DNA of 64,000 bases, from positions 248,001-312,000 of the forward strand of contig NZ_FRBS01000003.1 in NCBI RefSeq assembly GCF_900142675.1, read 5' to 3'. Numbering within the stretch: position 1 is the first letter of the stretch; each line of letters starts with the position of its first letter. This DNA comes from Shouchella rhizosphaerae (GTDB taxonomy: Bacteria > Bacillota > Bacilli > Bacillales > Bacillaceae_D). The notes beneath the pieces were generated by a model. The model was given only the letters and a program-made list of their open reading frames with translations, made no database searches and was not told where the DNA came from. The position numbers were made by a program, and so were the translations under genes. Positions 47,335 to 55,766 of the stretch are shown here, in pieces.

Positions 47335-47348
47335 AGCAAGCGCTTACT
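47335..47348 (-). promoter_or_regulatory. Candidate cre site downstream of the aco promoter
   Basis: Near-palindrome AGTAAGCGCTTGCT (minus strand), matching the cre core AAGCGCTT, placed just after the expected transcription start. It could act as a CcpA roadblock. Confidence 0.45.
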
Positions 47349-47365
47349 TTTTCATCAATTAATCT

Positions 47366-47381
47366 TGCAATTTCCATGCCA
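47366..47381 (-). promoter_or_regulatory. Sigma-54 (SigL) promoter of acoLABC
   Basis: Minus strand TGGCATGGAAATTGCA: GG and GC dinucleotides separated by exactly 10 bases, fitting the -24/-12 consensus TGGCAC-n5-TTGCA. It lies about 100 bp upstream of acoL and beside the gene of a GAFTGA-type activator, AcoR. Confidence 0.88.
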
Positions 47382-47474
47382 ACTATTTTGCTTATGTGGA
47401 GCCCGTGTTTACCGCATCTTCGCGGTTGCTGTCGAATATTGATATGTATCATCTGAAACAGGTTGTGTATCCAT

Positions 47475-47488
47475 TGTCTCAGGAAACA
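47475..47488 (-). promoter_or_regulatory. Candidate AcoR upstream activating site
   Basis: Near-perfect dyad TGTCTCAGGAAACA about 105 bp upstream of the -12 box, with a related half site TGAAACA at 47454-47460. Distance suits a sigma-54 enhancer; the binding motif itself is not verified. Confidence 0.35.
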
Positions 47489-47493
47489 AAAAA

Positions 47494-47530
47494 GCGTAGA
47501 CAAAGTGTTTAACTGTCACTTTGTCTACGC
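47494..47530 (-). terminator. Terminator of acoR
   Basis: Perfect 14-bp stem GCGTAGACAAAGTG / CACTTTGTCTACGC, followed by TTTTTTG on the minus strand. Confidence 0.9.
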
Positions 47531-47536
47531 TTATAC

Positions 47537-49480
47537 TTAGTGGCGTTCAAGGCGATATTTTTTTAGTCTTCTGTAGATGGTAGCGCGGGACATATTTAAA
47601 GAAGCTGCTGCCTTTGTTACATTGCCTTCCTGCTGTTCAAGGGCACGCAACAGTTTTTGTTTTTCATATTCATCACTTTGTGTTTGTGAATAGAAGCTGT
47701 CCGGTAAATGATGGGGATGGATAACATCGCCGTCCATCACAAACATCGCTTGCTGAAGTACATTTTTCAATTCTCTTATGTTTCCCGGCCAATGATAACG
47801 TTCGAGGATGGTTAACGTTTCTCTCGTTAAGCTAATCATCTGTTTTCCAAATTCTTGACAAAGAGCAGGCAAGAAAGATTGAATGAGCACAGGTATATCT
47901 TCACTCCGCTCCCTTAATGGTGGAAGTTCCATTTGCAGGACACATAAACGATAATACAAATCTTCACGAAAGGTACCTTTTTGCACCGCTTCCTTTAAAT
48001 CTTTATTCGTAGCAGATATGACTCGTACATCAACAGGTATCGGGACGCTGCCACCAATCCTCGTCACGACCCGTTCTTCTAAAATACGCAGCAAATGGAC
48101 TTGTAAATCTAACGGCATATCGCCAATTTCATCTAAAAAGATGGTGCCGCCATTTGCTTGTTCAAATTTTCCTGCACTCCCCTTTGCTTTACTGCCAGTA
48201 AAAGCACCTGCTTCATAACCAGAAAGCTCACTTTCAAGCAAGCTCGGTGGGACCGCTCCGCAATTAATTGCTACAAATGGTTTTCCGCCACGGTTACTCG
48301 CCTGGTGGATCGCTTGCGCCAACACTTCCTTTCCTGTCCCCGTTTCGCCCGATATCAATATAGTAGATTGCAAGCTCGCAGCTTTTTCCGCTTGCTTTAA
48401 TAGCGCCTGAAAGGTTGGGGACACACCGACCATATTGGAAAAACTGTAACGCGTTGTCGCTTTTCTAGGGGACGGCTTCTTTTTGTTCACTACTCTCTGA
48501 TCTTGCTGAAGAAAAATGACAACGCCATAAATATGGTCTTGAAAACGGACAGGGTAAATGGAAACTTGATAGCGTTTATTTGTTGATCCGTCTTGAATTT
48601 GTTCATTTACGATTTGCTGGCCATTTGTCCGAACGTTAGCCACTAATGCTTTTAATTCAGGAAAGCTGGCTATGGACGTCTCGTTTTGAAACCGTTCGCT
48701 TCGATTCGCTCCCTCATTTCGAGTGAGAATTTGATCGCTTAAATCTACGGACAACACGATGTGATCCATCTTTTCCAGTGCTGTGTGTAAAAATAGGTGA
48801 TGCCGTAAAGCATATTCAAAAAAATGGCGTTCAAGCGAAAGAGCCATATTTTTCGCTTCAGCCAGTGCATAACCAATTGAATGACGATGAACATCACTTG
48901 CATTACCTGCGAGATTCACAATGCCTAGTAATTCTTTCGTAAAAGGAGCTAAAACAGGAAACGCAACACAGTACCAATCGTGTACATTTTCACAAAAATG
49001 CTCAGAAAACAAGACTTGAGACGATTGCTTCGTTCTCAGAACCATCCCCACTGCATTTGTGCCTGCAGACTTCTCGGTCCAAGTGCCCCCTGCAAAAATA
49101 TAGCGCTTCTCTGCTCTTTTTAAAACGTTTTTTTCCCCTACAGATTTCAGAATCGTCCCATCTTTATCAGCAATAGATAGGACCGTCTTCGAATCATCAA
49201 ATAAATCGAGGAGCTGCTGAATGCGAGGGGATGCGTAAGACAACAACTGCTTATTATGTTTTAATCGAATCGCAAGCGTCTGATCGTTTATGATTTCGTT
49301 TATTTGGCTTTGAAACGGATTAACCCCTAAATCTTTAGATGTTTCCCATGAATGAGCAATCTCACTTCTCAATTCACTTTGCAAGATCTCCTCATTCCTT
49401 AAATAGCGACTCCAAGCAGCTTTAACAGAACCGTTATACCAATCGGAATTCAAAATTGCTCTGCTCATTTGTTGATTCAC
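47537..49480 (-). CDS. acoR: Sigma-54-dependent activator AcoR
   Basis: 647-residue enhancer-binding protein. The N-terminal region has GAF (about 75-215) and PAS-like (about 230-330) sensing parts. The AAA+ core has Walker A ISGETGTGKEVLA, the sigma-54 contact loop GAFTGSKAKG (canonical GAFTGA with one change) and Walker B GGTIFLDEIGD. A Fis-type HTH ends the protein (VTKAAASLNMSRATIYRRLK). It should sense acetoin and activate the acoLABC promoter. Start GTG at 49480 follows AAAGGAGG. Confidence 0.94.
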   Translation of the reverse strand: MNQQMSRAILNSDWYNGSVKAAWSRYLRNEEILQSELRSEIAHSWETSKDLGVNPFQSQINEIINDQTLAIRLKHNKQLLSYASPRIQQLLDLFDDSKTVLSIADKDGTILKSVGEKNVLKRAEKRYIFAGGTWTEKSAGTNAVGMVLRTKQSSQVLFSEHFCENVHDWYCVAFPVLAPFTKELLGIVNLAGNASDVHRHSIGYALAEAKNMALSLERHFFEYALRHHLFLHTALEKMDHIVLSVDLSDQILTRNEGANRSERFQNETSIASFPELKALVANVRTNGQQIVNEQIQDGSTNKRYQVSIYPVRFQDHIYGVVIFLQQDQRVVNKKKPSPRKATTRYSFSNMVGVSPTFQALLKQAEKAASLQSTILISGETGTGKEVLAQAIHQASNRGGKPFVAINCGAVPPSLLESELSGYEAGAFTGSKAKGSAGKFEQANGGTIFLDEIGDMPLDLQVHLLRILEERVVTRIGGSVPIPVDVRVISATNKDLKEAVQKGTFREDLYYRLCVLQMELPPLRERSEDIPVLIQSFLPALCQEFGKQMISLTRETLTILERYHWPGNIRELKNVLQQAMFVMDGDVIHPHHLPDSFYSQTQSDEYEKQKLLRALEQQEGNVTKAAASLNMSRATIYRRLKKYRLERH

Positions 49481-49574
49481 TGTTGTAGCCTCCTTTAATG
49501 GAAAAAATCATGTCCAGAACGTCAACTGGAGATACGGTTATCTAAAACGATCATACTAAATAGTCATACAAAGA

Positions 49575-49588
49575 AGGAAGCGTTTTCT
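49575..49588 (-). promoter_or_regulatory. Candidate cre site upstream of acoR
   Basis: AGAAAACGCTTCCT on the minus strand, about 95 bp upstream of the acoR start; fits the cre core A-A-A-n-C-G-n-T-T-n-C. CcpA repression through acoR is known in B. subtilis. Confidence 0.5.
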
Positions 49589-49702
49589 TAAATTTTCTTT
49601 TCATCTACTCATCATCATTTGTTGGTTATCGTTATTTTTACTAGGCTCCCCTTTCAATATAAAAGAATCATCATCGAATATCTGCTAGTATACAAAGGTT
49701 AG

Positions 49703-50407
49703 TTACCACCCGATTGTCAATAAAACGGTACCTCCAACCGGGACGGCAATCGAAACGATAATCGCACAAACGATCATTGAAATGGAAGAAATGGCCCCTT
49801 CTGCTTCAGAATGCTCAAGCGCTTTTGCCGTTCCTATTGCATGGGCGCCAGCTCCAAAAGCTACACCTTTGCCAATAAAGTGTGAAATATGAGTCCATTT
49901 AAACAACGTGCCTGAAACAATCGCGCCTGTTAGCCCTGCGATTGTCACTAAAATTGCTGCTAGTGTTATATTTCCATTTAAAAGCGCCATTATATCCATC
50001 GCCACTGGGGCAGTGACGGACTTCGTCAACAACGGCTGAAGAAACGCCATTTTTAATCCAACTAATGCGCCAAGCATAAAGCCACTCGCGACGCCAAACA
50101 GCGCACCAGTTGTAATGCTAATGATCAGAGGGCGAAAATATTTCTTTATGAGCGGCAACTGCCTGTACAAAGGAATGGCTAAGGCAACTACAGCCGGTCC
50201 AAGGAAGGACGATATCCAGCTCACTGCCTCCTGATAATGTTGATACGTAATGCCGCTTAGCAATAAAAATAAAACCGATATAGCTGTTGTCACAAGCAAA
50301 GGCAAAAACAATAGCGTTTTTTTCCGTTTATAGAGAGCAACTGCAGCCAAAAAGACGATAAGCGTAGCCCCGCTAGCGGCCAAGGTGGTGGTCAGATTGT
50401 TCAGCAC
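49703..50407 (-). CDS. LrgB/CidB family protein (PftB-like)
   Basis: 234-residue integral membrane protein with about seven helices. KSVTAPVAMDIM, TIAGLTGAIVSG and GAHAIGTAKALEHSEAEGA are LrgB-family motifs. In B. subtilis the paired CidA/LrgB-type proteins PftA-PftB form a facilitated pyruvate transporter; others are murein-hydrolase modulators. The GTG start at 50407 lies inside the end of the cidA gene, with AAAAGGGGGAAT upstream. Confidence 0.85.
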   Translation of the reverse strand: MLNNLTTTLAASGATLIVFLAAVALYKRKKTLLFLPLLVTTAISVLFLLLSGITYQHYQEAVSWISSFLGPAVVALAIPLYRQLPLIKKYFRPLIISITTGALFGVASGFMLGALVGLKMAFLQPLLTKSVTAPVAMDIMALLNGNITLAAILVTIAGLTGAIVSGTLFKWTHISHFIGKGVAFGAGAHAIGTAKALEHSEAEGAISSISMIVCAIIVSIAVPVGGTVLLTIGW

Positions 50408-50777
50408 GGGCTGATTCCCCCTTTTCCTCTTTCGTTGCTAATAATTGACCAACATAACCAGTTACAACCATGACTGCACAAGTACTTACGATTGTCACAC
50501 CAACCAACAACAAGCCTTGCATTGAAAACAAAGCAGGCTCAGCGACAACCCCGACAGTCGTCGGCACAAAGAAAAGCGGTAAAAATGCAAGCAAAGCCAA
50601 CGCACCGTCTTCTAGCCACTTGCTTTTCACTACGCCAGTCACAAGGAGCACAAACAAGAGCATCATGCCTACTAGGCTTCCTGATAGTGGTAGATGGAGA
50701 ACAGCAGCAAGCCAACCGCCAATGTGATTAAAGATGAATAGCCCAATAATTTGCAAAACAAAACGCAGCCACTTCAC
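50373..50777 (-). CDS. CidA/LrgA family protein (PftA-like)
   Basis: 134-residue, four-helix membrane protein of the CidA/LrgA family (GGWLAAVLHLPLSGSLVGMMLLF; LLAFLPLFFVPTTVGV). It partners the LrgB-type protein downstream (35-bp overlap) and overlaps the thpR stop by GTGA. Pyruvate transport is the attractive role next to acetoin genes, but a holin-like role is not excluded. Confidence 0.85.
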   Translation of the reverse strand: MKWLRFVLQIIGLFIFNHIGGWLAAVLHLPLSGSLVGMMLLFVLLVTGVVKSKWLEDGALALLAFLPLFFVPTTVGVVAEPALFSMQGLLLVGVTIVSTCAVMVVTGYVGQLLATKEEKGESARAEQSDHHLGR

Positions 50778-51334
50778 TGCTCTTCCCTACCTAAAAACGG
50801 AAACGAACAGACTTCTTCATATTTCGGAGTTTGTCCAGTAACGGTTTTGTACAAACACAAGCGCTCCACTTTTTCTGAGTAATGAAAACGAGATGGCGGC
50901 TGTACATAGGGCTTTCTATGAACCCATTTACGGGCGATCGTAACATGGGGAGAAAATGGACGGCTGTCGACTGGGTAACCAAGTTGCGCCAATAACGACA
51001 CAACTTGGGCGTGTTGTTGCACTAGCGTATCTTCTATTGGGTCAGGTTTCATGTAAAAAATTCTCGGACTGTCTTCCTTGCCGAATGTCCCGTATTCGCC
51101 AAACTGCAACACAAACGGCGTGAACGTTGCAGTCAATCGGGCAAGCTCTTTTTCCGTTTCTGCCCACTTTTTTGCTTGTAAGGAACCAAAAAAATGATAG
51201 GTTAAATGATAATCAGCCGGATGGACCCACTTTTTAAATCGCTCTTCGTGGACAAAACGGCGAGTATGTGAACAAATGGCCGATTGAATATCGTCAGAAA
51301 GGGGCAAAGCTAAAAAATAGTGTAGTTCGTTCAT
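50774..51334 (-). CDS. thpR: RNA 2',3'-cyclic phosphodiesterase ThpR (2H family)
   Basis: 186-residue 2H phosphoesterase. The two H-x-T-x motifs are in DYHLTYHFFG (about 45) and FSPHVTIARKW (about 130). It opens 2',3'-cyclic phosphates at RNA ends (formerly called LigT). It is the ytlP counterpart and leads a three-gene overlapping operon with cidA-lrgB. Confidence 0.93.
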   Translation of the reverse strand: MNELHYFLALPLSDDIQSAICSHTRRFVHEERFKKWVHPADYHLTYHFFGSLQAKKWAETEKELARLTATFTPFVLQFGEYGTFGKEDSPRIFYMKPDPIEDTLVQQHAQVVSLLAQLGYPVDSRPFSPHVTIARKWVHRKPYVQPPSRFHYSEKVERLCLYKTVTGQTPKYEEVCSFPFLGREEQ

Positions 51335-51417
51335 GTTGTCCTCCTAAGCGTTCAATAAGCTGGCTTGCCTTATTTATGTTAAACTAAATAAATGGAACTT
51401 TAAAGAGGTGATTACTG

Positions 51418-52350
51418 ATGCGAGTAGTAGACAATATCGCTGACTTAATTGGACAGACGCCTTTGGTCCGTTTAAACAAGCTGCCTGATAGTGAAGGCGC
51501 ATCTGTCTATTTAAAATTAGAAATGAATAACCCGAGCGGCAGCGTGAAAGACCGTGCTGCCTTTTCCATGATTATTCAAGCAGAAAAGGATGGCCATTTG
51601 CAACCTGGTTCCACCATTATTGAGCCAACGAGTGGAAATACTGGGATTGGCTTGGCTATGAACGCTGCGGCCCGCGGCTATCGCGCTATTCTCGTCATGC
51701 CTGATACAATGAGCCAAGAACGGATTAATTTACTAAAGGCGTATGGCGCTGAAGTCGTGCTAACGGAAGGCGATAAAAAAATGCCTGGGGCCATCGAAAA
51801 AGCCAAGGAGCTTGCCGAAAGCATTCCTGGCTCTTTCATGCCAATGCAGTTTGAAAATGAAGCAAACCCTGATGCCCACCGCCGTACCACTGCCATAGAA
51901 ATTAAACAAGACTTAGATGCAATTGGCGCCACACTTTCAGGGTTTGTCGCAGCCTCTGGTACGGGCGGCACGATCACCGGCACAGGAGAAGTGCTTAAAA
52001 CCTATTACCCTGATGCCCTTATTCATGTGGTGGAGCCAGCTGGATCACCTGTTTTGTCAGGTGGCAAGCCTGGCCCGCATAAGCTTGTCGGTACAAGCCC
52101 TGGATTTGTACCGCCTATACTAAATACAGCTATCTATGACCAGATTAGGCGGATCGAAGATGAAGATGCATACAAGACAGCAAAAGACTTGGCACGGCTT
52201 GAAGGCATTCTTGTCGGCCCTTCTTCTGGAGCGGCTTGCTTTGCGGCACTGGAAATGGCCAAGACGCTTGACAAAGGCGATCACGTCGTTGCCATCGCCT
52301 GTGATACAGGCGAGCGCTATTTATCGACCGACCTGTATCAATCCGAATAG
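51418..52350 (+). CDS. ytkP: Cysteine synthase family protein YtkP
   Basis: 310-residue fold-type II PLP enzyme of the O-acetylserine sulfhydrylase family. LKLEMNNPSGSVKDRAAFSM holds the PLP lysine. EPTSGNTGIGLAMNAA and ASGTGGTITGTGEVL are the substrate and PLP-phosphate loops. It likely makes cysteine from O-acetylserine and sulfide, beside or instead of CysK. ATG at 51418 follows AGAGGTGATTACTG. Confidence 0.93.
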   Translation: MRVVDNIADLIGQTPLVRLNKLPDSEGASVYLKLEMNNPSGSVKDRAAFSMIIQAEKDGHLQPGSTIIEPTSGNTGIGLAMNAAARGYRAILVMPDTMSQERINLLKAYGAEVVLTEGDKKMPGAIEKAKELAESIPGSFMPMQFENEANPDAHRRTTAIEIKQDLDAIGATLSGFVAASGTGGTITGTGEVLKTYYPDALIHVVEPAGSPVLSGGKPGPHKLVGTSPGFVPPILNTAIYDQIRRIEDEDAYKTAKDLARLEGILVGPSSGAACFAALEMAKTLDKGDHVVAIACDTGERYLSTDLYQSE

Positions 52351-52448
52351 GTTCTTATCAACTAGAGTGTTCCCACTTTCCGGAGTTTAATCAGTTACGT
52401 ACACTTCACTCATGTTGTTGCACCTGCTTAGGATAACTAAAAAGACTG

Positions 52449-52478
52449 CCCATAAGGTCATGTAATGGACCTTATGGG
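52449..52478. terminator. Hairpin terminator between ytkP and the AraC gene
   Basis: Perfect 11-bp stem CCCATAAGGTC / GACCTTATGGG with 8-nt loop between convergent genes; outer bases extend the pairing. Confidence 0.7.
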
Positions 52479-52517
52479 ACAGCCCCTCTTCGTGAATCGC
52501 GTTTTTCACAGATTAGC

Positions 52518-53396
52518 TCAGACTTGTTTTTGAATGACAGGTATCCAAATTTCACTTCGAAACGTTGGCGAGGTTAACTCTTTGCTTTCATTCCATAGCA
52601 TCTCTGGCCCTCTTGCCAACTCATAGCTGGAAGAAGGAAACCATTCCGAATAAATACGGCCCCAGACGTTCTGCAACGTATCTGGAAAAGGGCCGACCGC
52701 TTCGAATACAGCCCACGTACTTTTTGAAACCTCCAACTTCGTTAAGTGCTTAGGACACTCCTTGCTGGTTGCCACACCGATATAGTGATCAAGCAATCCC
52801 TTCTCCTCCATCCGCTCCTCCGAAAAATTCACCGAGGCTTGAACCAGTCCTTGCGGTTCGATATTCGAAAGGGCTTTGAGCTGCGCGATATCTTTTGATG
52901 TTAAACGGCTCCACATCGACTCGATTTCCGAATTGACGCCGTGAAATTGGATAGGTACCCTTTTCGTGATACCGACGATTCGGAATGCTTCCTTCTCTAC
53001 GATACGATAATGCATGACGCTTCCTCCCTGAACGGTTAATTGGAAAGTCATACGTGGATAAGCCTTTAATAAATGACCATTGGACTTTGCCAGTGAGGGT
53101 GACATCCCATGCAATGCTTGAAAGGCTCTAGAAAAGGCGTCCGCTGAGCTGTAGCCATACTTGATCGCCACATCCATCACTCTTGAATCGCTAGTCTGAA
53201 GCTCGAATGCAGCTAGTGTCAGACGTCTACGGCGAATGTATTCAGATAACGGAATCCCAGCAAGAAATGAAAACATTCTCGAAAAATGGTAATCTGAACA
53301 ACAAGCTTGCCTAGCGGCCTCCTTCAAATTCAGATCCTCAGTAAGATGATCTTCAATGTATTGCAAAGCCCTGTTCAAATTCGCTAGCCAATCCAC
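52518..53396 (-). CDS. AraC-family regulator with GyrI-like ligand domain
   Basis: 292-residue protein: two AraC HTH motifs (about 10-105; [19 protein letters not shown] and [17 protein letters not shown]) and a GyrI-like effector domain (about 130-290). This is the Rob/SoxS-linked MarR-type multidrug sensor design; the ligand is unknown. It follows the SDR-merR pair in the same direction at 154 bp, perhaps as a separate unit. Confidence 0.88.
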   Translation of the reverse strand: MDWLANLNRALQYIEDHLTEDLNLKEAARQACCSDYHFSRMFSFLAGIPLSEYIRRRRLTLAAFELQTSDSRVMDVAIKYGYSSADAFSRAFQALHGMSPSLAKSNGHLLKAYPRMTFQLTVQGGSVMHYRIVEKEAFRIVGITKRVPIQFHGVNSEIESMWSRLTSKDIAQLKALSNIEPQGLVQASVNFSEERMEEKGLLDHYIGVATSKECPKHLTKLEVSKSTWAVFEAVGPFPDTLQNVWGRIYSEWFPSSSYELARGPEMLWNESKELTSPTFRSEIWIPVIQKQV

Positions 53397-53549
53397 ATGA
53401 ACAACCTCCCTTCAGGTAAGAATAGCAGGATTCTGAAGCGCCCTTCCGACTTCTATTGCACCGTTTTGTAGGGTTGTCCGAAAAACTTGCTGTTATATAT
53501 GGTCTTTTTCTGCCGAATCCTAAAAAAAGCAAACTCTATAAGAGGTCCT

Positions 53550-53906
53550 TTAAAGCTTCTCCCTGTAAATTTCAAGCTTTTGCTCAATCATGGACATATT
53601 TTTCATTAGCTGCTTGACCTGATTCGCGACACGCTCCTTCTGCCGGTTCAAAAGCTTAACACGTTCCGGAATGGTTTTGTCTCCTTGAAGGGTTAATTGG
53701 GAAAATCCCTTCATTTCTTCAATGGTCATCCCCGTATCCCGCAAACAGCATGCGAACCTCAGCCATTCCATGGCTTCCTCATCAAAGACTCGTGCACCGA
53801 ATTCATCTCGTTTAATAGGAGGGAGAATCCCCTCTTTTTCATAATAACGCAAAGTATGAATGGACAATCCCGTTTCTTCTGCTACCTGGCCGATTGAATA
53901 CTTTAT
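53550..53906 (-). CDS. MerR-family regulator (AdhR/NmlR-like) with apparent ATA start
   Basis: 118-residue MerR protein if begun at the ATA codon at 53906, five bases after GGAGGAGG. The product is then (M)KYSIGQVAEETGLSIHTL, the full winged-helix N-terminus. The first ordinary start in frame is a TTG at 53867, which would delete half of the HTH. FACCLRDTGM places a cysteine where AdhR/NmlR proteins carry their conserved electrophile-sensing Cys. It overlaps nothing and follows the SDR stop (53920) by 13 bp, so the pair is an operon. Confidence 0.85.
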   Translation of the reverse strand: MKYSIGQVAEETGLSIHTLRYYEKEGILPPIKRDEFGARVFDEEAMEWLRFACCLRDTGMTIEEMKGFSQLTLQGDKTIPERVKLLNRQKERVANQVKQLMKNMSMIEQKLEIYREKL

Positions 53907-53919
53907 AAGAACCTCCTCC

Positions 53920-54744
53920 TTAGCCGAGAACTTGGTTTTTCATGTACGCCTTGAATTCCTCGTCACTCAATTGTGCCCGCTTCTTCAATATGATTTCAGC
54001 ATCTTTGCCTGCAGGATATCTTAATTGATCGCTTTCGTCCATCGCAGCTTTATAAATCGTTTCGGCAACCGCTTCCGGTGTGGCCTGAAGATGGGCATTA
54101 TGTTGAACGAATTTTTCAAATTGGTTATTAAACAAATCAGTAAAACGATTATAGTCTGACAATGCCTCATGATTCAAACGTACAGCTGCACTGTACCATG
54201 GAGTATTCACAATACCTGGCTCGATCAATTTAACACGGATATTCTGGGAAGCCAGCTCATAGGACAACGATTCGGAGAATCCCTCCACGGCAAATTTAGT
54301 TGCATGATATAAAGAGGTCAGAGGGAACGTGATTCTTCCGCCTTGAGAAGAAATATTTATAATCACTCCATTCCGGTTTGCCCTGAAATGCGGCAGCACC
54401 GCTTGTGTTACGCGCATAAGCCCGAAAACATTAACGTCAAACTGGTTATGAATCTGTTGTTCGGAAGCAGCCTCAAATACCCCCACAGCTCCATAGCCGG
54501 CATTGTTCATTAGTACATTCATTTGCCCAAAACGCTCTATGGCTTCATTTACCGCTCGATCGATTGTTTCAGGCTGTTGAACGTCCATACGGGTGATAAA
54601 AACATTGTTATAATTGATGAGCTCTGTTTCTTTTTCCGGGGAGCGCATCGTTGCTGCGACGTTCCACCCCCGCTCCGCAAAATACTTGGCCGTTGCTTTT
54701 CCGAGCCCTGTTGATGTCCCTGTAATCAAGATTGTTTTCATCAT
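53920..54744 (-). CDS. SDR family oxidoreductase under MerR control
   Basis: 274-residue classical SDR: TGTSTGLGKATAKY cofactor loop, NNAGYGAVGVF, INISSQGGRIT and the Y-H-A-T-K catalytic motif (SLYHATKFAVEG). Related to 3-ketosteroid/aldehyde-type dehydrogenases, substrate unknown. ATG at 54744 follows GGAGG by five bases. It leads the operon with the MerR gene, from a MerR-type promoter. Confidence 0.87.
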   Translation of the reverse strand: MMKTILITGTSTGLGKATAKYFAERGWNVAATMRSPEKETELINYNNVFITRMDVQQPETIDRAVNEAIERFGQMNVLMNNAGYGAVGVFEAASEQQIHNQFDVNVFGLMRVTQAVLPHFRANRNGVIINISSQGGRITFPLTSLYHATKFAVEGFSESLSYELASQNIRVKLIEPGIVNTPWYSAAVRLNHEALSDYNRFTDLFNNQFEKFVQHNAHLQATPEAVAETIYKAAMDESDQLRYPAGKDAEIILKKRAQLSDEEFKAYMKNQVLG

Positions 54745-54774
54745 GTAATCCTCCCTTTCCCCTTGGATGTTTTT

Positions 54775-54805
54775 AGTATAGTGCCTAGAGTTTACTCTAT
54801 AGCAA
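54775..54805 (-). promoter_or_regulatory. MerR-type promoter with 19-bp spacer and dyad operator
   Basis: Minus strand: TTGCTA (54800-54805), spacer of exactly 19 bp, TATACT (54775-54780). The spacer contains the dyad TAGAGTTTACTCTA (54786-54799; 6-bp arms, 2-bp centre). Over-long spacers with a central dyad are the hallmark of promoters untwisted by MerR-family activators. Confidence 0.85.
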
Positions 54806-55033
54806 GGCATAAAATGTGAGAGGATAACAACCAGAATGGGAAAGCTTTTCTCGGGCTCTATCACGCTTGCAATGAATGGTTATACGTAGCTTGTTACCCC
54901 AAACGGTAAGGAGGGGACAGACATGTGTGATTTGTAGTAAGACAAAGCGGGCGGTTCATATATTGAATGGCTTCGCAAAGCTGAAACCAGTTATTTTTAG
55001 AGACATGTAAGTAACGTATGCAGTGAGAGCTCC

Positions 55034-55474
55034 CTACTTCTTATTTTGCTCGTCTATGTTTACGAGCATGTCAGGCGCAGTTTTTTCGTAGTGTGCCAAC
55101 CGTTCGGCAAGTGTGCCCGTATGGACTTCCAACAAATGGCCATCAGGATCGCGGAAATAAATGGATTTCCCTTCAGTTTCCACTTGCCGTTTCCTTCCAG
55201 GGAGAATATCGGCTCCGGCTTCCAGCAAACGAGTATAAAAAGCGTCTAACTGCGACTCCTCAATCGAGAAAGCAATATGAGTATACGACTGCCTGATCTC
55301 CTTTCTATCAATGTCTGGTTGCAAATTAAGCGCAAGCCAAGTGCCGCCAATGGTAAAATAGGCTGTTTTTTCTCCTAAGACAAGAGGCGCTTCCATGAAG
55401 ACATGTTTATAAAAAGAAACCGCTTTATCCATATTGCTTACTGAAAACGTCATATGGTTAATTCCGTTTACCAT
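55034..55474 (-). CDS. fosB: Metallothiol transferase FosB (fosfomycin resistance)
   Basis: 146-residue glyoxalase/VOC-fold enzyme. INHMTFSVSNMDKAVSFY provides the first metal His, SYTHIAFSI the second and LLEVHTG the Glu. IYFRDPDGH is the family signature. FosB joins bacillithiol (or cysteine) to fosfomycin. ATG at 55474 follows AAGGGGA. An array of TTTACA/TGTAAA motifs lies upstream. Confidence 0.92.
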   Translation of the reverse strand: MVNGINHMTFSVSNMDKAVSFYKHVFMEAPLVLGEKTAYFTIGGTWLALNLQPDIDRKEIRQSYTHIAFSIEESQLDAFYTRLLEAGADILPGRKRQVETEGKSIYFRDPDGHLLEVHTGTLAERLAHYEKTAPDMLVNIDEQNKK

Positions 55475-55492
55475 AAAATTTCCCCTTTTCAC

Positions 55493-55559
55493 TTTGTAAA
55501 TGTTCGGGTTTTACACTTTTTTCATTGTCTTTACAGTGTAAATGCCCAAGAATTTACAT
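55493..55559. promoter_or_regulatory. Cluster of TTTACA/TGTAAA motifs upstream of fosB
   Basis: Within 67 bp: TTTGTAAA (55493-55500), TTTACAC (55510-55516), the dyad TTTACAGTGTAAA (55530-55542) and ATTTACAT (55552-55559). Looks like a multi-site operator for a TACA/TGTA-reading repressor; no protein is assigned. Confidence 0.45.
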
Positions 55560-55766
55560 GATTTCTTCTTTGCGCTTTCGCTTGTTTTCGTGTACACTAG
55601 AAGTATCCCAAATTGCACCTCCATTTGCAAACGGGAAGATGCACGAAAACATAGGACCATCGCCTCACCTGACGCCCCTATGCGACGAATCTCGGTTCTG
55701 CCAGATGCGCTTATGCATAGGATAGCTATAAGGTATAGGAGACGAAGACGAAGAAGGAGTGGTTTT

